From Saccharum officinarum (Eukaryota > Streptophyta > Magnoliopsida > Poales > Poaceae): 64,000 nucleotides of DNA. This document shows, piece after piece, positions 1 to 9,964 of this stretch (the stretch's first letter is position 1; every line of letters starts with the position of its first letter). The notes under the pieces were generated by a model. The model saw only the letters and a program-made list of their open reading frames with translations. It ran no database searches and was not told where the DNA came from. The position numbers and the translations under genes are program-made. The stretch covers positions 89,762,401-89,826,400 of the forward strand of contig CM036162.1 of assembly GCA_020631735.1 (NCBI GenBank). Reading direction: 5' to 3'.

Positions 1-359
1 TAGTAGAAGTGATTGACCGGGTTTAGGATACATAGCCGACTATCAAGAGGGGCAATCACAGTTAGCTCGGGAATCAAGTGCCACTAGATCATTGTCTTGA
101 GTATATGCATTAGGATCTAGTAAAGAGCTTCTCTACTCACATGATTGTGAAATGCTAATACACAAGCACATGGTGGTGTATACACTTGGTGTGTTAGCAC
201 ATTTGCGAAGGCGGTGGAGTTTAAGCGGTAGAGAGGGGTTTGGGTTCCTCTCTCCCTCCCGCCGAGCTTGCGAGGTGAGATTCGGCGCTTTTTGGGGAAG
301 TGAAATGCCTATTTTCTACTGCGCCAGAAGTTAAAAAAGAAACGGAGGCGAACGGAGGT

Positions 360-790
360 CACAGAGGTGACCGGACGCTGGACCGGACGCGGTCTCTGTA
401 TGACTGGACGCGTCCGGTCAGTGTTCAGCGTCTGCGCGTATTTTAGTTTGATGATCGGACGCGCAGCGCGTCTGATCACTGTCGACCGGACGCGTCCGGT
501 CGTCCAGGGAGCTTACTGGACTCTAATCGGACGCTGGCACTGTGGCGTCCGGTCAGTTCTACAGTGCGTCCGGTCGTTGTTTCGTTGTGCGCTACTCAGG
601 CTTGACCAGCGCGTCCGGTCAGTTGTGGGACCAACGCGTCTGGTCTGCGCGACTAGCGCGTCTGGTCGGTGTTTTGGATTTTAGCCGTTGCGCGACCGGT
701 GCGTCCGGTCAGTGTGACCGACGCGTCTGGTCAGTATGACCAGCACGTCCGGTCAGTATGACCAGCGCGTCCGGTCAGCGCGATTTTGGC
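360..790. repeat. Array of CCGGACGCGTCCGG-type short palindromes
   Basis: Roughly fifteen degenerate copies of a palindromic unit around 'accgGACGCGTCcggt' occur with irregular spacing, directly upstream of the LTR TATA box. They lie in the U3 part of the LTR, so they may be enhancer-like or only CpG-rich simple repeats. Several copies show CG-to-TG changes (cgtctggtc), as expected from cytosine methylation. Confidence 0.7.
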
Positions 791-828
791 TGTTTAAGTT
801 CCTAACGGCTAGCTGCGTACCCCTTTGT

Positions 829-836
829 TATAAATA
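829..836 (+). promoter_or_regulatory. TATA box of the SIRE-type LTR
   Basis: TATAAATA in a GC-rich context about 800 bp before the LTR end, in the position expected for the U3/R promoter of a SIRE/Maximus LTR. Confidence 0.5.
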
Positions 837-1626
837 GACGTTGGCCGGGGTTTGAGGGCAACTCTTGCACATTTTGAGACCTAGAGACATACTGTGAGCT
901 AGAGAACAACCCCTCCACTCATCTCTTTGCATAGTTGCACATCTTGAGTGAGATTGAGTGAGATTCAAGTGTATTGGTTGAGAGTTGCATTCTAGATCTT
1001 CGAGTTGCTGCGGATTTCTTGTTACTCTTCCGTATTTCCCGACACGGTAGACGGCTTGGAGTAGCGGAGGTGATTGAGCTCACAATTGGAGATTGTTGGA
1101 GCCTTCACCAAGTGTTGTAAGGGGTTCTTGATCCTTCCCCGTGGGAGTTCGCAAATTGGATACTCTAGTGGAGCTCGTGGCTTGGAGGATCCCCATCTTG
1201 TGTGCGGTTGTGCGGCGTCCGCCGAGGGCTTGACTCTTGATAGTCGATTAGCTCGCGAACCGATAAGTGGGTGTATCGCCACAACGGGGAGTAGCTTGCC
1301 GGGAAGCAAGTGAACCTCGGGATAAATTCTTGTGTCATTCTCTTCTTGAGGATTTCTCTTGTGCGATTGATTAATTGGTACTTCTCATCTCTACACGGCG
1401 GTATAATCACTCAAAGCTCTTCTCTTGTATTACTTCTTGTTTCTAGCTTGTATTTGTTGTTGTATTTAGTGAATAGCTTTGTTATAAACTTGTGTAGGTG
1501 TCTTGCTTAATTAGTTAGAGCTAGTGCATTTGCTTTGCCACCTTTCATACTAACGTGTGGTTAAGTAATTCTTGTAGAAGTTTTAATTAGGCTATTCACC
1601 CCCCTCTAGCCTATTTGGACCTTACA

Positions 1627-2929
1627 AAGTAAAAGAAGAAAAGAGCGAGGAAGAAGAAGAAAAAGAGGAGGAGAGAGGTGGATGCGCCCCTTCCTATGTT
1701 GCTGGCTGTGTTTGCCACTGATCTCGGCAAGAAGTTGTTTGGCTTCCGATGCGACGATTTCAACCTCTTATTTGAGTCTATTCTTCGGCAAGATCTTATT
1801 TCTCCAACACTGTAGTTTGATGATGAAGGATTGTAAACATGTGTTTCTTGGTGAGGTCCTACAATTGATGTTCTTTTAGTGGGTATTAAATTTTGTTGCC
1901 AACGATGAGTGCCTTTTACAGTCTTCAAGATCTAACGTGGTGGGAGTCTTTGCATATGACCTTTTCCCTTGCTACCTTTTCCATGTGACTTTGAGGCTTC
2001 GACGGACTATGAAAAAATCAAAGGAAGAAGGCGATTGGATTGACCTTTAATGTACTCTTGTTTTCTTAAAATCATTTTGTATTAAACTATCTCATACTGG
2101 CCATTTTTTTCTTAATAAATATTAGATCTTTGAGTGTCTTTATTCAAAAACAATTGTAGGGATGTTATTCGTTCAACCCGCTTTGTTGTACGATGGCCAA
2201 ATTTAGTTTTGGACGTCTAGATAGACATCTTACTGGAAATACACAAGCTAACTTTATCCTCTCCGCTTCCTCTTCCATTGTCGTTGCTGCACATTAGTGC
2301 CTGATGCACCACCGTCGCACACTCCATGCATCACCATGAGTCCATGACCATGCGCACCATGCACCGCCGCTGTCCACCCACCCACCTTAGGCACCACCAA
2401 CGGTTGTCCCTATGCCACTTGGATCACAACGCTTCCCATCCGCTGCAAGATTGGTCGCCCTTGATCGCCATGAGCTCAAAGATCTGCACCTGCGCCACCC
2501 AAAGCCCCACGCTGCACCCGCACTTGGAGCCAAAGACCCGTGCCTAGCCGATGGAGCATCACGACACGGATTGGGGATGAGTCAGTTCTCTAGATTTCGT
2601 GGGATGGGGCTTCTCCAAATCTGAGGGGTATGTTTCTCTTTAGAACGGGTCACTTCCATCCAAACGTTATTAAAATGGGGATCGATTCTTCCCATTCCTT
2701 ATCATCCCTGGACTAAACACACACAGAGTATTCGCCAAGCAGTGGCACCGAGTGCCTAGGCCCACAGGCGTTAGTTCCTACGTGGCGGTCTCTCAGGTTC
2801 CTTGTGACGACTGACGACTGCACTGAACGGCGATTCGGGAAAGCCGAGCTCCGTGCCTCCGTCAGATATAAGCCATCATCCTCTGGCACTGACACGAGAC
2901 TGGCGTTGGTTGTGTCATTGTGTGCTTGT
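1627..2929. other. Intergenic, no gene recognised
   Basis: Starts with a purine-rich run (aagaagaaaaagagg), then ordinary non-coding sequence. The 2280-2560 part is C/A-rich with short open frames that have no recognisable domain. No TIRs or TSDs were found. Confidence 0.5.
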
Positions 2930-3177
2930 GTGGATTAAGGACCGGAAATGGCGACCAAAGGGGGGGTGAATGGGAGCCTCAAATTTCTTTCAAAAACTTT
3001 GGTCCTCGACTCGATTCACAACCCCAAAAGTAAACTCACACAAGAAGCGAGTGATACACGTGCTAATTGATAGCGAGATATCCCACGTAAAATGTTAGGC
3101 ACACCGAAACACCTTCGAGAGACGCTGGAAACAAACCCTCAAAGGAACGGATAAGAAAAGCCTTCTCTGCGCAGTAC

Positions 3178-3730
3178 CGGACTGTCCGGGCTTTGGTGGC
3201 GGACTGTCCGCAAGTCAGTCCTCGAACTGTCTTCGGTCACCCCTCGGACTGTCCGGCGGCAACAGCTGGACGGACAATAGAAACTGCACTGGAACTTGAC
3301 CACAGCTGCGGACTGTCTGCGGTTTGCACCAGACTGTCCGCAGGTCACTTCCAGAAAAACACACCGAGCAGGCAAGGTTCTGTACACGCTTTCAGCGATG
3401 AACGGCGGACTGTCCACGGTTTAGGCCCGGACTGTCCGCATGTCAAAAATAGGAAACCACACTGATCGAAACCAGTTCTAGACATGATTCGAAAAATGAA
3501 CTGCGGACTGTCTCCCCCTTGGGCGCAGACTGTTCGCAGTACAAAAATCAGCAACTCCAAAAACTCGCTAGAAACTGCTCCCAAGGGTCGGACTGTCCGC
3601 GAATGGACCCCGGACTGTTCGCCGGTCAAAAGCGATAAACTACAGGAAGAAACCGTGTTCTGCTAGGGACGAACCCCGATCCCCGGACTATCCGCGACCA
3701 AGGGGCGGACTATCCGCGAGTCGCGCAGAC
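3178..3730. repeat. Array of CGGACTGTCCG-type short palindromes
   Basis: About twenty degenerate copies of 'cGGACtGTCCg', an imperfect palindrome, occur over 550 bp inside the minus-strand LTR. The motif differs from the array at 360-790 but has the same design: a GC palindrome with a GGAC/GTCC core. Confidence 0.7.
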
Positions 3731-4305
3731 TAAAGAACAGAAGCGAAGTGAAAATCGCTCTCTCCAAAGATTCAACCTATATGCTCTCAAATCAACACCA
3801 ACTGCCACCAATTTTTACAAGCAATGTCACAAGGCAGTAGGGGAGCTACCTCTAAGAGGTCATCGCCCAATTTGGAGCAAAACCACGGGAAATCAAAGGA
3901 ACACAAAAATCCCCCAAAAACGAACCCTAGTTCTTGATTCGCCCCGATCTATGATCTCGTGAGGAATTGATGCAAATCCTTCGGTGAAAAGTCTCAACTC
4001 ACGTCATTGATCTAGGTCATGCAATAAAAACGAAACAAAACGAGCTAGAAACGACGAATCAAAGAAAGAACTAGAGGGAAAAGGGAGGAGCTCGTGAAGA
4101 ACACATTATGAACTCACAAATCCATTTATTCGCCGAACTCCGGAGGACACACGGAGGATTCGGGACCTCCTTCCCTCAAAGATTCATGGTTCTTACACTA
4201 ATCGGTGGATTAGTGGACCTCTCTCTCACACAAGCACCTAGAGGAAGAAACCCTAAAGGAGAAAATAAAAATGGAGGAGGTGAGGGAGATGGGGGCTCCC
4301 TCATC

Positions 4306-4313
4306 CTATTTAA
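4306..4313 (-). promoter_or_regulatory. TATA-like box of minus-strand SIRE-type LTR
   Basis: TTAAATAG on the minus strand, followed by a GA-rich leader. Position and context fit an LTR promoter, but the motif is weaker than the one at 829. Confidence 0.35.
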
Positions 4314-5070
4314 CAGGGCTATTACACAATCTCAGTTTTACCCCTGGATACAAATGAGCCAAACCATTTAGCCCAAGGGCGTAAAGGTCCAACCCTGTGT
4401 CATCTTCATCCGACGGCCATCGCGCCTCCTCACCGGTAGCTTCGCCTCGACGCGAACTTCCTGATGCTGCCACGTGCCGTCCGTTCCTCCTCGGAACCTC
4501 TGCCCGGGTTTTGAGGCCCAAACCCGTAAACTCGCCACCGATGGTTTTGAGACCCAAACCACCAAACCGCTCGCGAGTAGCGTACTCCATACGTGTCCCC
4601 CGCCGATGGTTTTGAGGACGAAACCACCAAACCCCCGATATCGACGCGTGTCCGACCTCCCGCCAAGCATGACGCCTTCGCCTTCCTCCTTGACTCGGCC
4701 CACCGGCCTCCGCCAAGTGCCACGACGCCATCGTCTTCATCTTGACTTGGCCGACGCCGTCTTCATGACCATGTACACTTGCACTCGCCGATGTCCCAAG
4801 TGTCAGTCACCGCGGCTAGTCACCCGGCCTCTTGGTCCCTCGGTCCAAGCCTCACGTCCGCCCTTCATCACTCCCGGTCCGTCGGCACGACACGTCCTCC
4901 TTGACCTTCACCTCGCCGTCGACTACCGCCTCTGTGCTCCACACCTGCACACCACGAGTCAAGAGACATACCGCACACATAGCTTTCGTCATGGTAGGGT
5001 TAGTCACCACTCAACCTACTTCGTGGATCACATTGACAATCACTCATCAAAAAACAAACACATAAGGATA

Positions 5071-5612
5071 TTTGTCAACCTTGTGTTCGCAGTGGACGGA
5101 CGGACACCGACGGTGCAAAGCACTTTCTTGCACCAAAAGATGTTTGGGCTACGTTGGGAGGATGACACAGTGGCGGTGGCAGGCCCACCGTTTCGTCGGT
5201 GGCGCACTGCTCGCTTTCGTGCTCCGTCCCAGATGATCGGGCCAAAAATAGAAGCCCCCGGAGCTCACGAGTGCTGCTCGCTCTTCCGCGGTGCTGCCGC
5301 CCGGATCGGCCTCGTTTTTGTCCTCCTGGCCTGGGCAAACCCTTGTTTTACTGCCACACTCCACTTGTTTTTTTTACTGGTTGTGTAGTACGGAGTAGCC
5401 GGGGGAGGAGTATCCTTTTGGTGTGTGGTTTGGGCTGTTTGACCTGCGATCAGCGTGGAATGAATGGCATCCACCGACAACCGGATACGCAAGAAATTAA
5501 TGCACAGGGAGCGGCACTCGCTTCGGAGCCAAGGAAGGATCCGGCCATGCATTTGTTTATGGGCTCCGATGAAGGCCGCAGCAACTCAGATTTTTTTTTA
5601 GAACAAGTGAGT
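5071..5612. other. Intergenic, no gene recognised
   Basis: GC-rich in 5090-5330, then mixed. Short open frames on both strands overlap each other without domains. Contains 'tactccggct'-type low-information sequence only. Confidence 0.4.
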
Positions 5613-5928
5613 GGGTGTTTATTTCAAACCCAAAAATTTTTCAAGCCATCACACATGGAGTACTAAATGTAGATAAAAAAAACTGATTACACAGTTTAGT
5701 TAGAAACCACGAGACGAATCTTTTAAGCCTAATTAGTCTATGATTAGCCTTAAGTGCTACAGTAACCAACATGTGCTAATGATGTTTAATTAGGCTTAAT
5801 AAATTCGTCTTGTATTTTCAGGTGAGTTATGTAATTAGTTTTTTTATTAGTATCAGAAAACTCTTTCGACATCCCATAAAAAATCTGATGTGACACCCGA
5901 AAACTTTTCCCTACCCACTCAACACCCC
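5613..5928. mobile_element. Tourist-like MITE (about 316 bp)
   Basis: Ends read gggtgttta… and …aacaccc as inverted termini. The interior has the block shared by the other Tourist-like copies in this window: 'aaatgtagataaaaaa', 'gagacgaatcttttaagcctaattagt', 'tgctacagtaacc'. Boundaries are good to a few bases; no clear 3-bp TSD was found. It lies about 370 bp past the stop codon of the fasciclin-like gene. Confidence 0.6.
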
Positions 5929-6295
5929 ACATTTTGTCAGGGAGACTTGACCAAGAACATTAGAAATTGCTCGTCGTCGTCAGAAGCAGCAATCCAATGC
6001 CCAGACTTGAGACTTTCACTCGTCCGTCAAAACCAAAAATACAAACACCTCCTGAACCTCACTAAACCAAGCCGTAGTGGTAACATGCAGAACTAAATAA
6101 ACCAAGAAGAAACATCTAAACCGGAGCACGAATATGTAAGCACGCACACACTATTTTCTCCATATCGAGAGAAAAACAAACCTCGCAAGCACGCCATCAC
6201 AGCCACGAGCCCACGATCACACGCCAATGGCTCAACACCGGAAAACAAAAAAACAAAAGGCAAAAAGAAAAGTCCTTCCTTCCATGGATCGATCG
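5929..6295 (-). other. 3' flank and probable 3' UTR of the FLA gene
   Basis: Non-coding sequence downstream of the FLA stop (TAG at 6296-6298). It is A-rich on the plus strand, hence U-rich on the transcript, in 6150-6290. No convincing polyadenylation motif could be assigned. Confidence 0.4.
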
Positions 6296-7132
6296 CTAAG
6301 CCAATGCTGAGATCGCGACCACGGCCACCGCCAGCGCGGCGGCGAGCCACCACCGGTCGCACGGCGCGCCGTTGGCCGCGCTCTTCTTGGCGTCCTTCTG
6401 GTCCACAGGAGCCGCGTTGTCTTCCGCGGCGGGGCCGGGCGCGTCGGCCACGGCGGGCGGCGCGTGGCGCTGGCGCGCGGCGGCCCTCCCGGCCTTGGTG
6501 GGCGCGTCCGCGGCAGCGGGGGCGGGCGCGGGCGCAGGCGTCGGCGCCGGCGCGGGCTTGAAGAGCTCCACGGGCTCCACCACGCCGTTGATGACGTAGA
6601 TGGCGAGCGGGTCCTTGTCGACCGCCGTGGACTTGACCCTTGCGGGCGCGCCGCCGCTGGCGGCAGTCCTGATGGTGACGACGTCGCCCTGGTTCTGCAC
6701 CGTGAAGTTGAAGTTCCGGGCAGCGCCGTCGGTGGCCAGCGTGTTCATGGGCCCGTTGTTGGACTTGAGGCTCCCCAGCGAGTAGTGCACGGGCACGGCG
6801 TGGAACAGCAGCAGCTCCGCCTTGCCGTCCGCGCTGAGGTTCCTGTACTTGGGCAGGAACGCCCGCACGGCGTCGTCGGAGGGGCAGAACACCGTCAGGC
6901 CGCCCTCCACGGCCGACTGGTACGTCGACGACGCGTCCGGGGACGCCGCGATCAGGTCCGCGAACGCCTTGCACCCGCCCTTGGCCATCTCCGCCGTCAC
7001 GTTCGGAGGCGCCGGCGGCGCCGCTGCCGCGGGAGCCTTCGCCACGGCCGCCGTTGTGGTGGTGGTGGTGGCCGCGAGGGCGATGAAGAGGAGGAGGAGG
7101 GGGAGCGCGGCGGCGCGGCGGAGGCGGCGCAT
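6296..7132 (-). CDS. Fasciclin-like arabinogalactan protein (FLA), single FAS1 domain, GPI-anchored
   Basis: Single-exon, 278 aa. Residues 1-29 are a signal peptide (RRLRR, then a Leu/Ala core). Residues 30-43 are an Ala/Pro stretch. Residues about 55-190 are one FAS1 domain with the H1-like motif GLTVFCPSDDAV (78-89), the central FHAVPVHYS motif and the H2-like LAIYVINGVVEPVELF. N-glycosylation sequons occur at N44 (NVT), N98 (NLS) and near 142 (NFT). A PAPAPTPAPAPAP run follows FAS1 and is a typical arabinogalactan attachment region. The C-terminus (…NGAPCDRWW plus a hydrophobic Ala/Val/Leu tail) is a GPI-anchor signal. FLAs act at the plasma membrane and cell wall in adhesion and wall assembly. 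The FAS1 sequence resembles the second FAS1 domain of two-domain FLAs, so a FLA14-like single-domain member is possible. The start is the first ATG before the signal peptide. Codons are strongly G/C-ending, as in many grass genes. A MITE sits 95 bp upstream of the ATG. Confidence 0.9.
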   Translation of the reverse strand: MRRLRRAAALPLLLLFIALAATTTTTTAAVAKAPAAAAPPAPPNVTAEMAKGGCKAFADLIAASPDASSTYQSAVEGGLTVFCPSDDAVRAFLPKYRNLSADGKAELLLFHAVPVHYSLGSLKSNNGPMNTLATDGAARNFNFTVQNQGDVVTIRTAASGGAPARVKSTAVDKDPLAIYVINGVVEPVELFKPAPAPTPAPAPAPAAADAPTKAGRAAARQRHAPPAVADAPGPAAEDNAAPVDQKDAKKSAANGAPCDRWWLAAALAVAVVAISALA

Positions 7133-7226
7133 TGTGCGGGGCGAGAGCGTGGAGCGGTGCTGTGCGCCTGTGCGTACGCGTGGGAGTGAGGGGAGTGGGA
7201 GCAGGATGGACAGTGGCGTGCACTTA

Positions 7227-7667
7227 GGCTATCCACACTCATGGACCTCTATATTCATCCTCTATACGTCCTAGTCAGCAAGATTCTCTCCTCTATATTC
7301 AATTCTTCTGCACCCATTCATCCTCTATATCATCCTCTATCCACTCTATCCACTATAGGACACACTTGTCACTTTATCTAAATATATCCATGTGTGATCT
7401 AGTTTTGAAGGATTTATTGAGACAAATTTAATGGTGAAATCGAAATTTAATTTGGATTTTTGGTTTGTGAGTTATAGCATTTTTTTCCTTTGTTTAGCTA
7501 GTGGTGTCCGCCACTATAGAGTATAGAGTAAGCACAGTACTACTCTAAATATAGAGTGAGAGATAGGATAGAGTATCGTTTTAGAGTACCAAGTGCAGCA
7601 GTTTTTACTCTATATTCATACTCTAAATCTTTAGAGTATCGTTTAGAGTATGCCACTGCGGGCGGTC
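7227..7667. mobile_element. Tourist/PIF-like MITE, 441 bp, TSD TTA
   Basis: Flanked by TTA at 7224-7226 and 7668-7670, the PIF/Harbinger target. Termini GGCTATCCACACTCATGG and, inward from the right, GACCGCCCGCAGTGGCAT are imperfect TIRs. The interior is rich in 'ctctata' and 'tagagta' words. It lies 95 bp upstream of the FLA start codon. A second copy in opposite orientation is at 8184-8579. Confidence 0.8.
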
Positions 7668-8183
7668 TTAGCTCGTTGTGTGTGCTTGATGCCACTGCCC
7701 CTGGTGTTCAAGCTATTTGCATGGCATGCCATTGCTCCGTTTTTTCTTCTTCTTTGCACCAGGTTATTGATCCTCCGAACAGTCTTTTCTTGTCCCACTC
7801 CTACCATATTTTCCTCTTTCGTCTTGAGTTTTGGTGGTGTGTGCGACGTGGAGAAGCAAATGCATTGCTGCTCTGTTCAGCACCATCAACACGTACTCAT
7901 CCCATGAACGGATGAACCCAGCGCATGTGCATGTGCATGCATAGCTCGTCCACTTCTTGGTCTTGGCTCTAGCTAGCTGTGCATCAGTGCATGCAGGAGG
8001 AGTACATGCTATGGTACCCTTTTCGAGCATGCGAATAACAATTGAGAAGAATGATGACCGGGCCTTGCTAGTTGCTACTGGGCATAAACCGTGAGCGGCG
8101 GCCCCACACCCACAGCGAGCGAAACAAAATTCACACGCCTACTAATTGCGTGTGTCCTCCCTGCCCACTCCTGTGTCCTATGA
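7668..8183. other. Spacer between two inverted MITE copies
   Basis: 516 bp of non-coding DNA between two copies of one MITE family in opposite orientation. Contains a gcatgtgcatgtgcatgcat purine-pyrimidine alternating run near 7921-7942. No gene seen. Confidence 0.5.
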
Positions 8184-8579
8184 GACTACCCGCAGGGTAC
8201 TCTATAGGAGGCTGCACTAGATACTTTAAAACGATACTCTATCTTTTTTCTCACTCTATATTTAGAGTGGTATCATGTTTACTCTATACTGAGCAGTGGC
8301 GGGCCCACTAGCTAAACAAAGAAAAAATGTTATAACTCACAAACCAAAAATCCAAATTAAATTTCGATTGCACTATTAAATCCGTCTCAATAAATCCTTC
8401 AAGACTAGATCACACATGGATATATTTAGATAAAGTAACAAATGGGTCCCACAGTGGATAGAGTGGATAAATGATGATATAGAGGATGGATGGATGCGGG
8501 AGAATTGAGTATAGAGGAGAGCATCTTGCTGACTAAGACGTATAGAGGATGAATATAGAGGTAATGAGTGCGGATAGCC
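8184..8579. mobile_element. Second copy of the 7227 MITE family, inverted, 396 bp
   Basis: Reads as the reverse complement of 7227-7667: starts GACTACCCGCAG, ends GTGCGGATAGCC, and the 'cacaaaccaaaaatcc' and 'cctctatatt' blocks match. Flanks are TGA (8181-8183) and TAA (8580-8582), an imperfect TSD. Several indels separate the copies, so they are two insertions rather than one long-TIR element. Confidence 0.75.
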
Positions 8580-8647
8580 TAATAACGCTGTCCACGCATC
8601 AATCGATCATGAAGAGTGGAAATGTTTATACGGGCGTAGTGCACGGC

Positions 8648-9209
8648 TAGAGATGGCAACGGGTACCCGAAACCCGAGTACCCGACGGGTATTACCCGAT
8701 AAAGAGGCGGGTATGGAATGAATTTTCTACCCGTGGGTATGTTATTGGGCAAAATCCTATACCCATCGGGTATGCGGGTACGGGTGCGGGTGTATACTAC
8801 TCATACCCGCATACCCGCGGGTAAGACATACCCGCAAAAATAACTAGCCAACCTCAGTTATTTTAGCGCATATAAATCATGAATTTGGCCCATTGAGACA
8901 TCTACTATATTTCTAATAGATTGTCTTTGTTGTAATGATGCTAATAATATTTGTTAGCATGTTTGTAACTTGTTGGAAGCTTAGAATTATTTATTTTTGC
9001 ATGTGACTATTTGATATTTTTAAATAATTTTCGGGTATGTTATCGGGTACGGGTTACCCGTCGGGTGAGAATTACCCGGCGGGTACGGGTATGGAACTAT
9101 TTTTTTACCCGCATGCGGGTACGGGTAACCCGACGGGTAAAAATTTGCGGGTGCGGGTACGGGTACGGGTGAGCACTACCCGTCGGGTACGTACCCGTTG
9201 CCATCTTGA
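8648..9209. mobile_element. Non-autonomous hAT element, 562 bp, 8-bp TSD TGCACGGC
   Basis: Identical 8-bp flanks TGCACGGC at 8640-8647 and 9210-9217 are diagnostic of hAT transposition. TIRs are TAGAGATGGCAACGGGTAC and, from the right, TCAAGATGGCAACGGGTAC. The subterminal regions are packed with 'gggtac' and 'acccg' words on both sides, as in hAT MITEs. The centre (about 8840-9030) is AT-rich. No transposase. Confidence 0.9.
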
Positions 9210-9340
9210 TGCACGGCCTGCCTAATGCAATCCATAGGCTCGCACCGGCGGAAATGATATCCCAGTCCGGGCCGGGACAAAGGGACGTGACACGTGAGGA
9301 GCGATGTGGGCAAACGGTTGATAGCTAGGCATCCTCCTCA

Positions 9341-9582
9341 GGCCTTGTTCACTTCCCATCCCAACCAAAAATATTTCCTCTTCCACCTATCACATTAAAT
9401 CTTTCGACGCATGCATAGAGCATTAAATGTAGGTAAAAAGATAACTAATTGCATAGTTTGTCTGTAAATGTCGGAACGAATCTTTTAAGCCTAGTTAGTC
9501 CATGATTGGACAAATTTTGCCAAATAACAACGAAAGATGCTACAGTAACTTTTCGCCTACTTTTCGTGAAGTAAACACACCC
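9341..9582. mobile_element. Tourist-like MITE, 242 bp, TSD TCA
   Basis: TIRs GGCCTTGTTCACTTC and (from the right) GGGTGTGTTTACTTC, with TCA on both sides (9338-9340, 9583-9585). Same family as the MITE at 16485-16727, which is in the opposite orientation. Confidence 0.85.
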
Positions 9583-9626
9583 TCAGTGGAGTACTTCCAA
9601 TAGCTGCAGGCAAACTGTGCTTTTTA

Positions 9627-9878
9627 GGGCCTGTTTAGTTTGCAATTTTTTTTTGCAAAAAACAACTGTAGCAGACTGTAGCATTTTCGTTGTTATTTAG
9701 TAATTAGTGTTCAATCATGGACTAACTAGGCTTAAAAGATTCGTCTCGTGATTTACAGCTAAATTGTGTAATTAGTTTTATTTTTTATCTACATTTAACG
9801 CTTCATGTATGTGTCCAAAAATTAATGTGACGAGAAATCTGAAAATTTTTAGAAAATTTTTTGAAACTAAACAAACCC
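9627..9878. mobile_element. Tourist-like MITE, 252 bp, TSD TTA
   Basis: TIRs GGGCCTGTTTAGTTT and (from the right) GGGTTTGTTTAGTTT, with TTA at 9624-9626 and 9879-9881. The interior carries the 'aaaagattcgtctcgtgattta' and 'tgtagcagactgtag' blocks shared with the other Tourist-like copies. Confidence 0.88.
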
Positions 9879-9938
9879 TTACTTGAAGTAGGCTTTACTA
9901 CCTGTGAAGAAGCTTCTTTCATTTAGTTTATTTATTAA

Positions 9939-9964
9939 CTAGTGGCAGGGCGCGCGCCATCACG
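9939..9964 (-). other. Possible Helitron 3' end (minus strand)
   Basis: On the minus strand a GC palindrome (GGCGCGCGCC, within 9949-9959) precedes CTAG (9939-9942), followed by T. Helitrons end in CTRR about 10 bp after a hairpin and insert between A and T. I could not find a convincing TC 5' end, so this is only a candidate. Confidence 0.25.

Larger units (their letters stand above)
1..1626 (+). mobile_element. Copia SIRE/Maximus-type LTR, 3' part (left end outside window)
   Basis: The right end has the hallmark of SIRE/Maximus LTRs: a 'ttcacccccctctagcc' block followed by a terminal CA (…ccttaca) at 1626. A TATA-like box lies at 829-836 with a transcribed-looking R/U5 after it, and the stretch 360-790 is full of CCGGACGCGTCCGG-like palindromes typical of panicoid SIRE LTRs. 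No primer-binding site (TGGTATCAGAGC) follows 1626, so this is a 3' LTR or a solo LTR rather than a 5' LTR. The start lies left of the window. No coding capacity is visible. Confidence 0.75.
2930..5070 (-). mobile_element. Second SIRE/Maximus-type Copia LTR, minus orientation
   Basis: The left end contains 'gggggggtgaatgggagcc', the reverse complement of the cattcaccccccc block that marks the 3' end of these LTRs. A TTAAATAG box on the minus strand near 4306-4313 lies between a U3-like part (4320-5070) and the R/U5 part. The U5-side third carries a palindromic array (see 3178-3730). Both outer boundaries are approximate: I could not find a convincing TG start near 5070 or a TSD. No PBS follows the 3' end at the left, so it is a 3' or solo LTR. 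Confidence 0.6.

Noticed and set aside
360..790. Palindrome array as a CRISPR array
   Set aside because: Plant LTR context, irregular spacing, no conserved repeat length or unique spacers. The same goes for 3178-3730 and 15900-16260.
4474..5388. 304-codon plus-strand ORF
   Set aside because: Lies in the U3 of a minus-strand SIRE-type LTR and beyond it. Composition is Pro/Thr/His-rich without domain; probably chance in C-rich sequence.
6093..7274. Long open frames of 376, 241 and 150 codons on both strands over the FLA gene
   Set aside because: They are shadows of the G/C-ending FLA coding sequence: Arg/Pro/Gly-rich, with no domain. Only the FLA frame has signal peptide, FAS1 and GPI signal.
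7227..8579. One long-TIR transposon instead of two MITEs
   Set aside because: Each arm has its own pair of termini (7227 and 7667; 8184 and 8579), the left with its own TTA duplication. The arms differ by indels.
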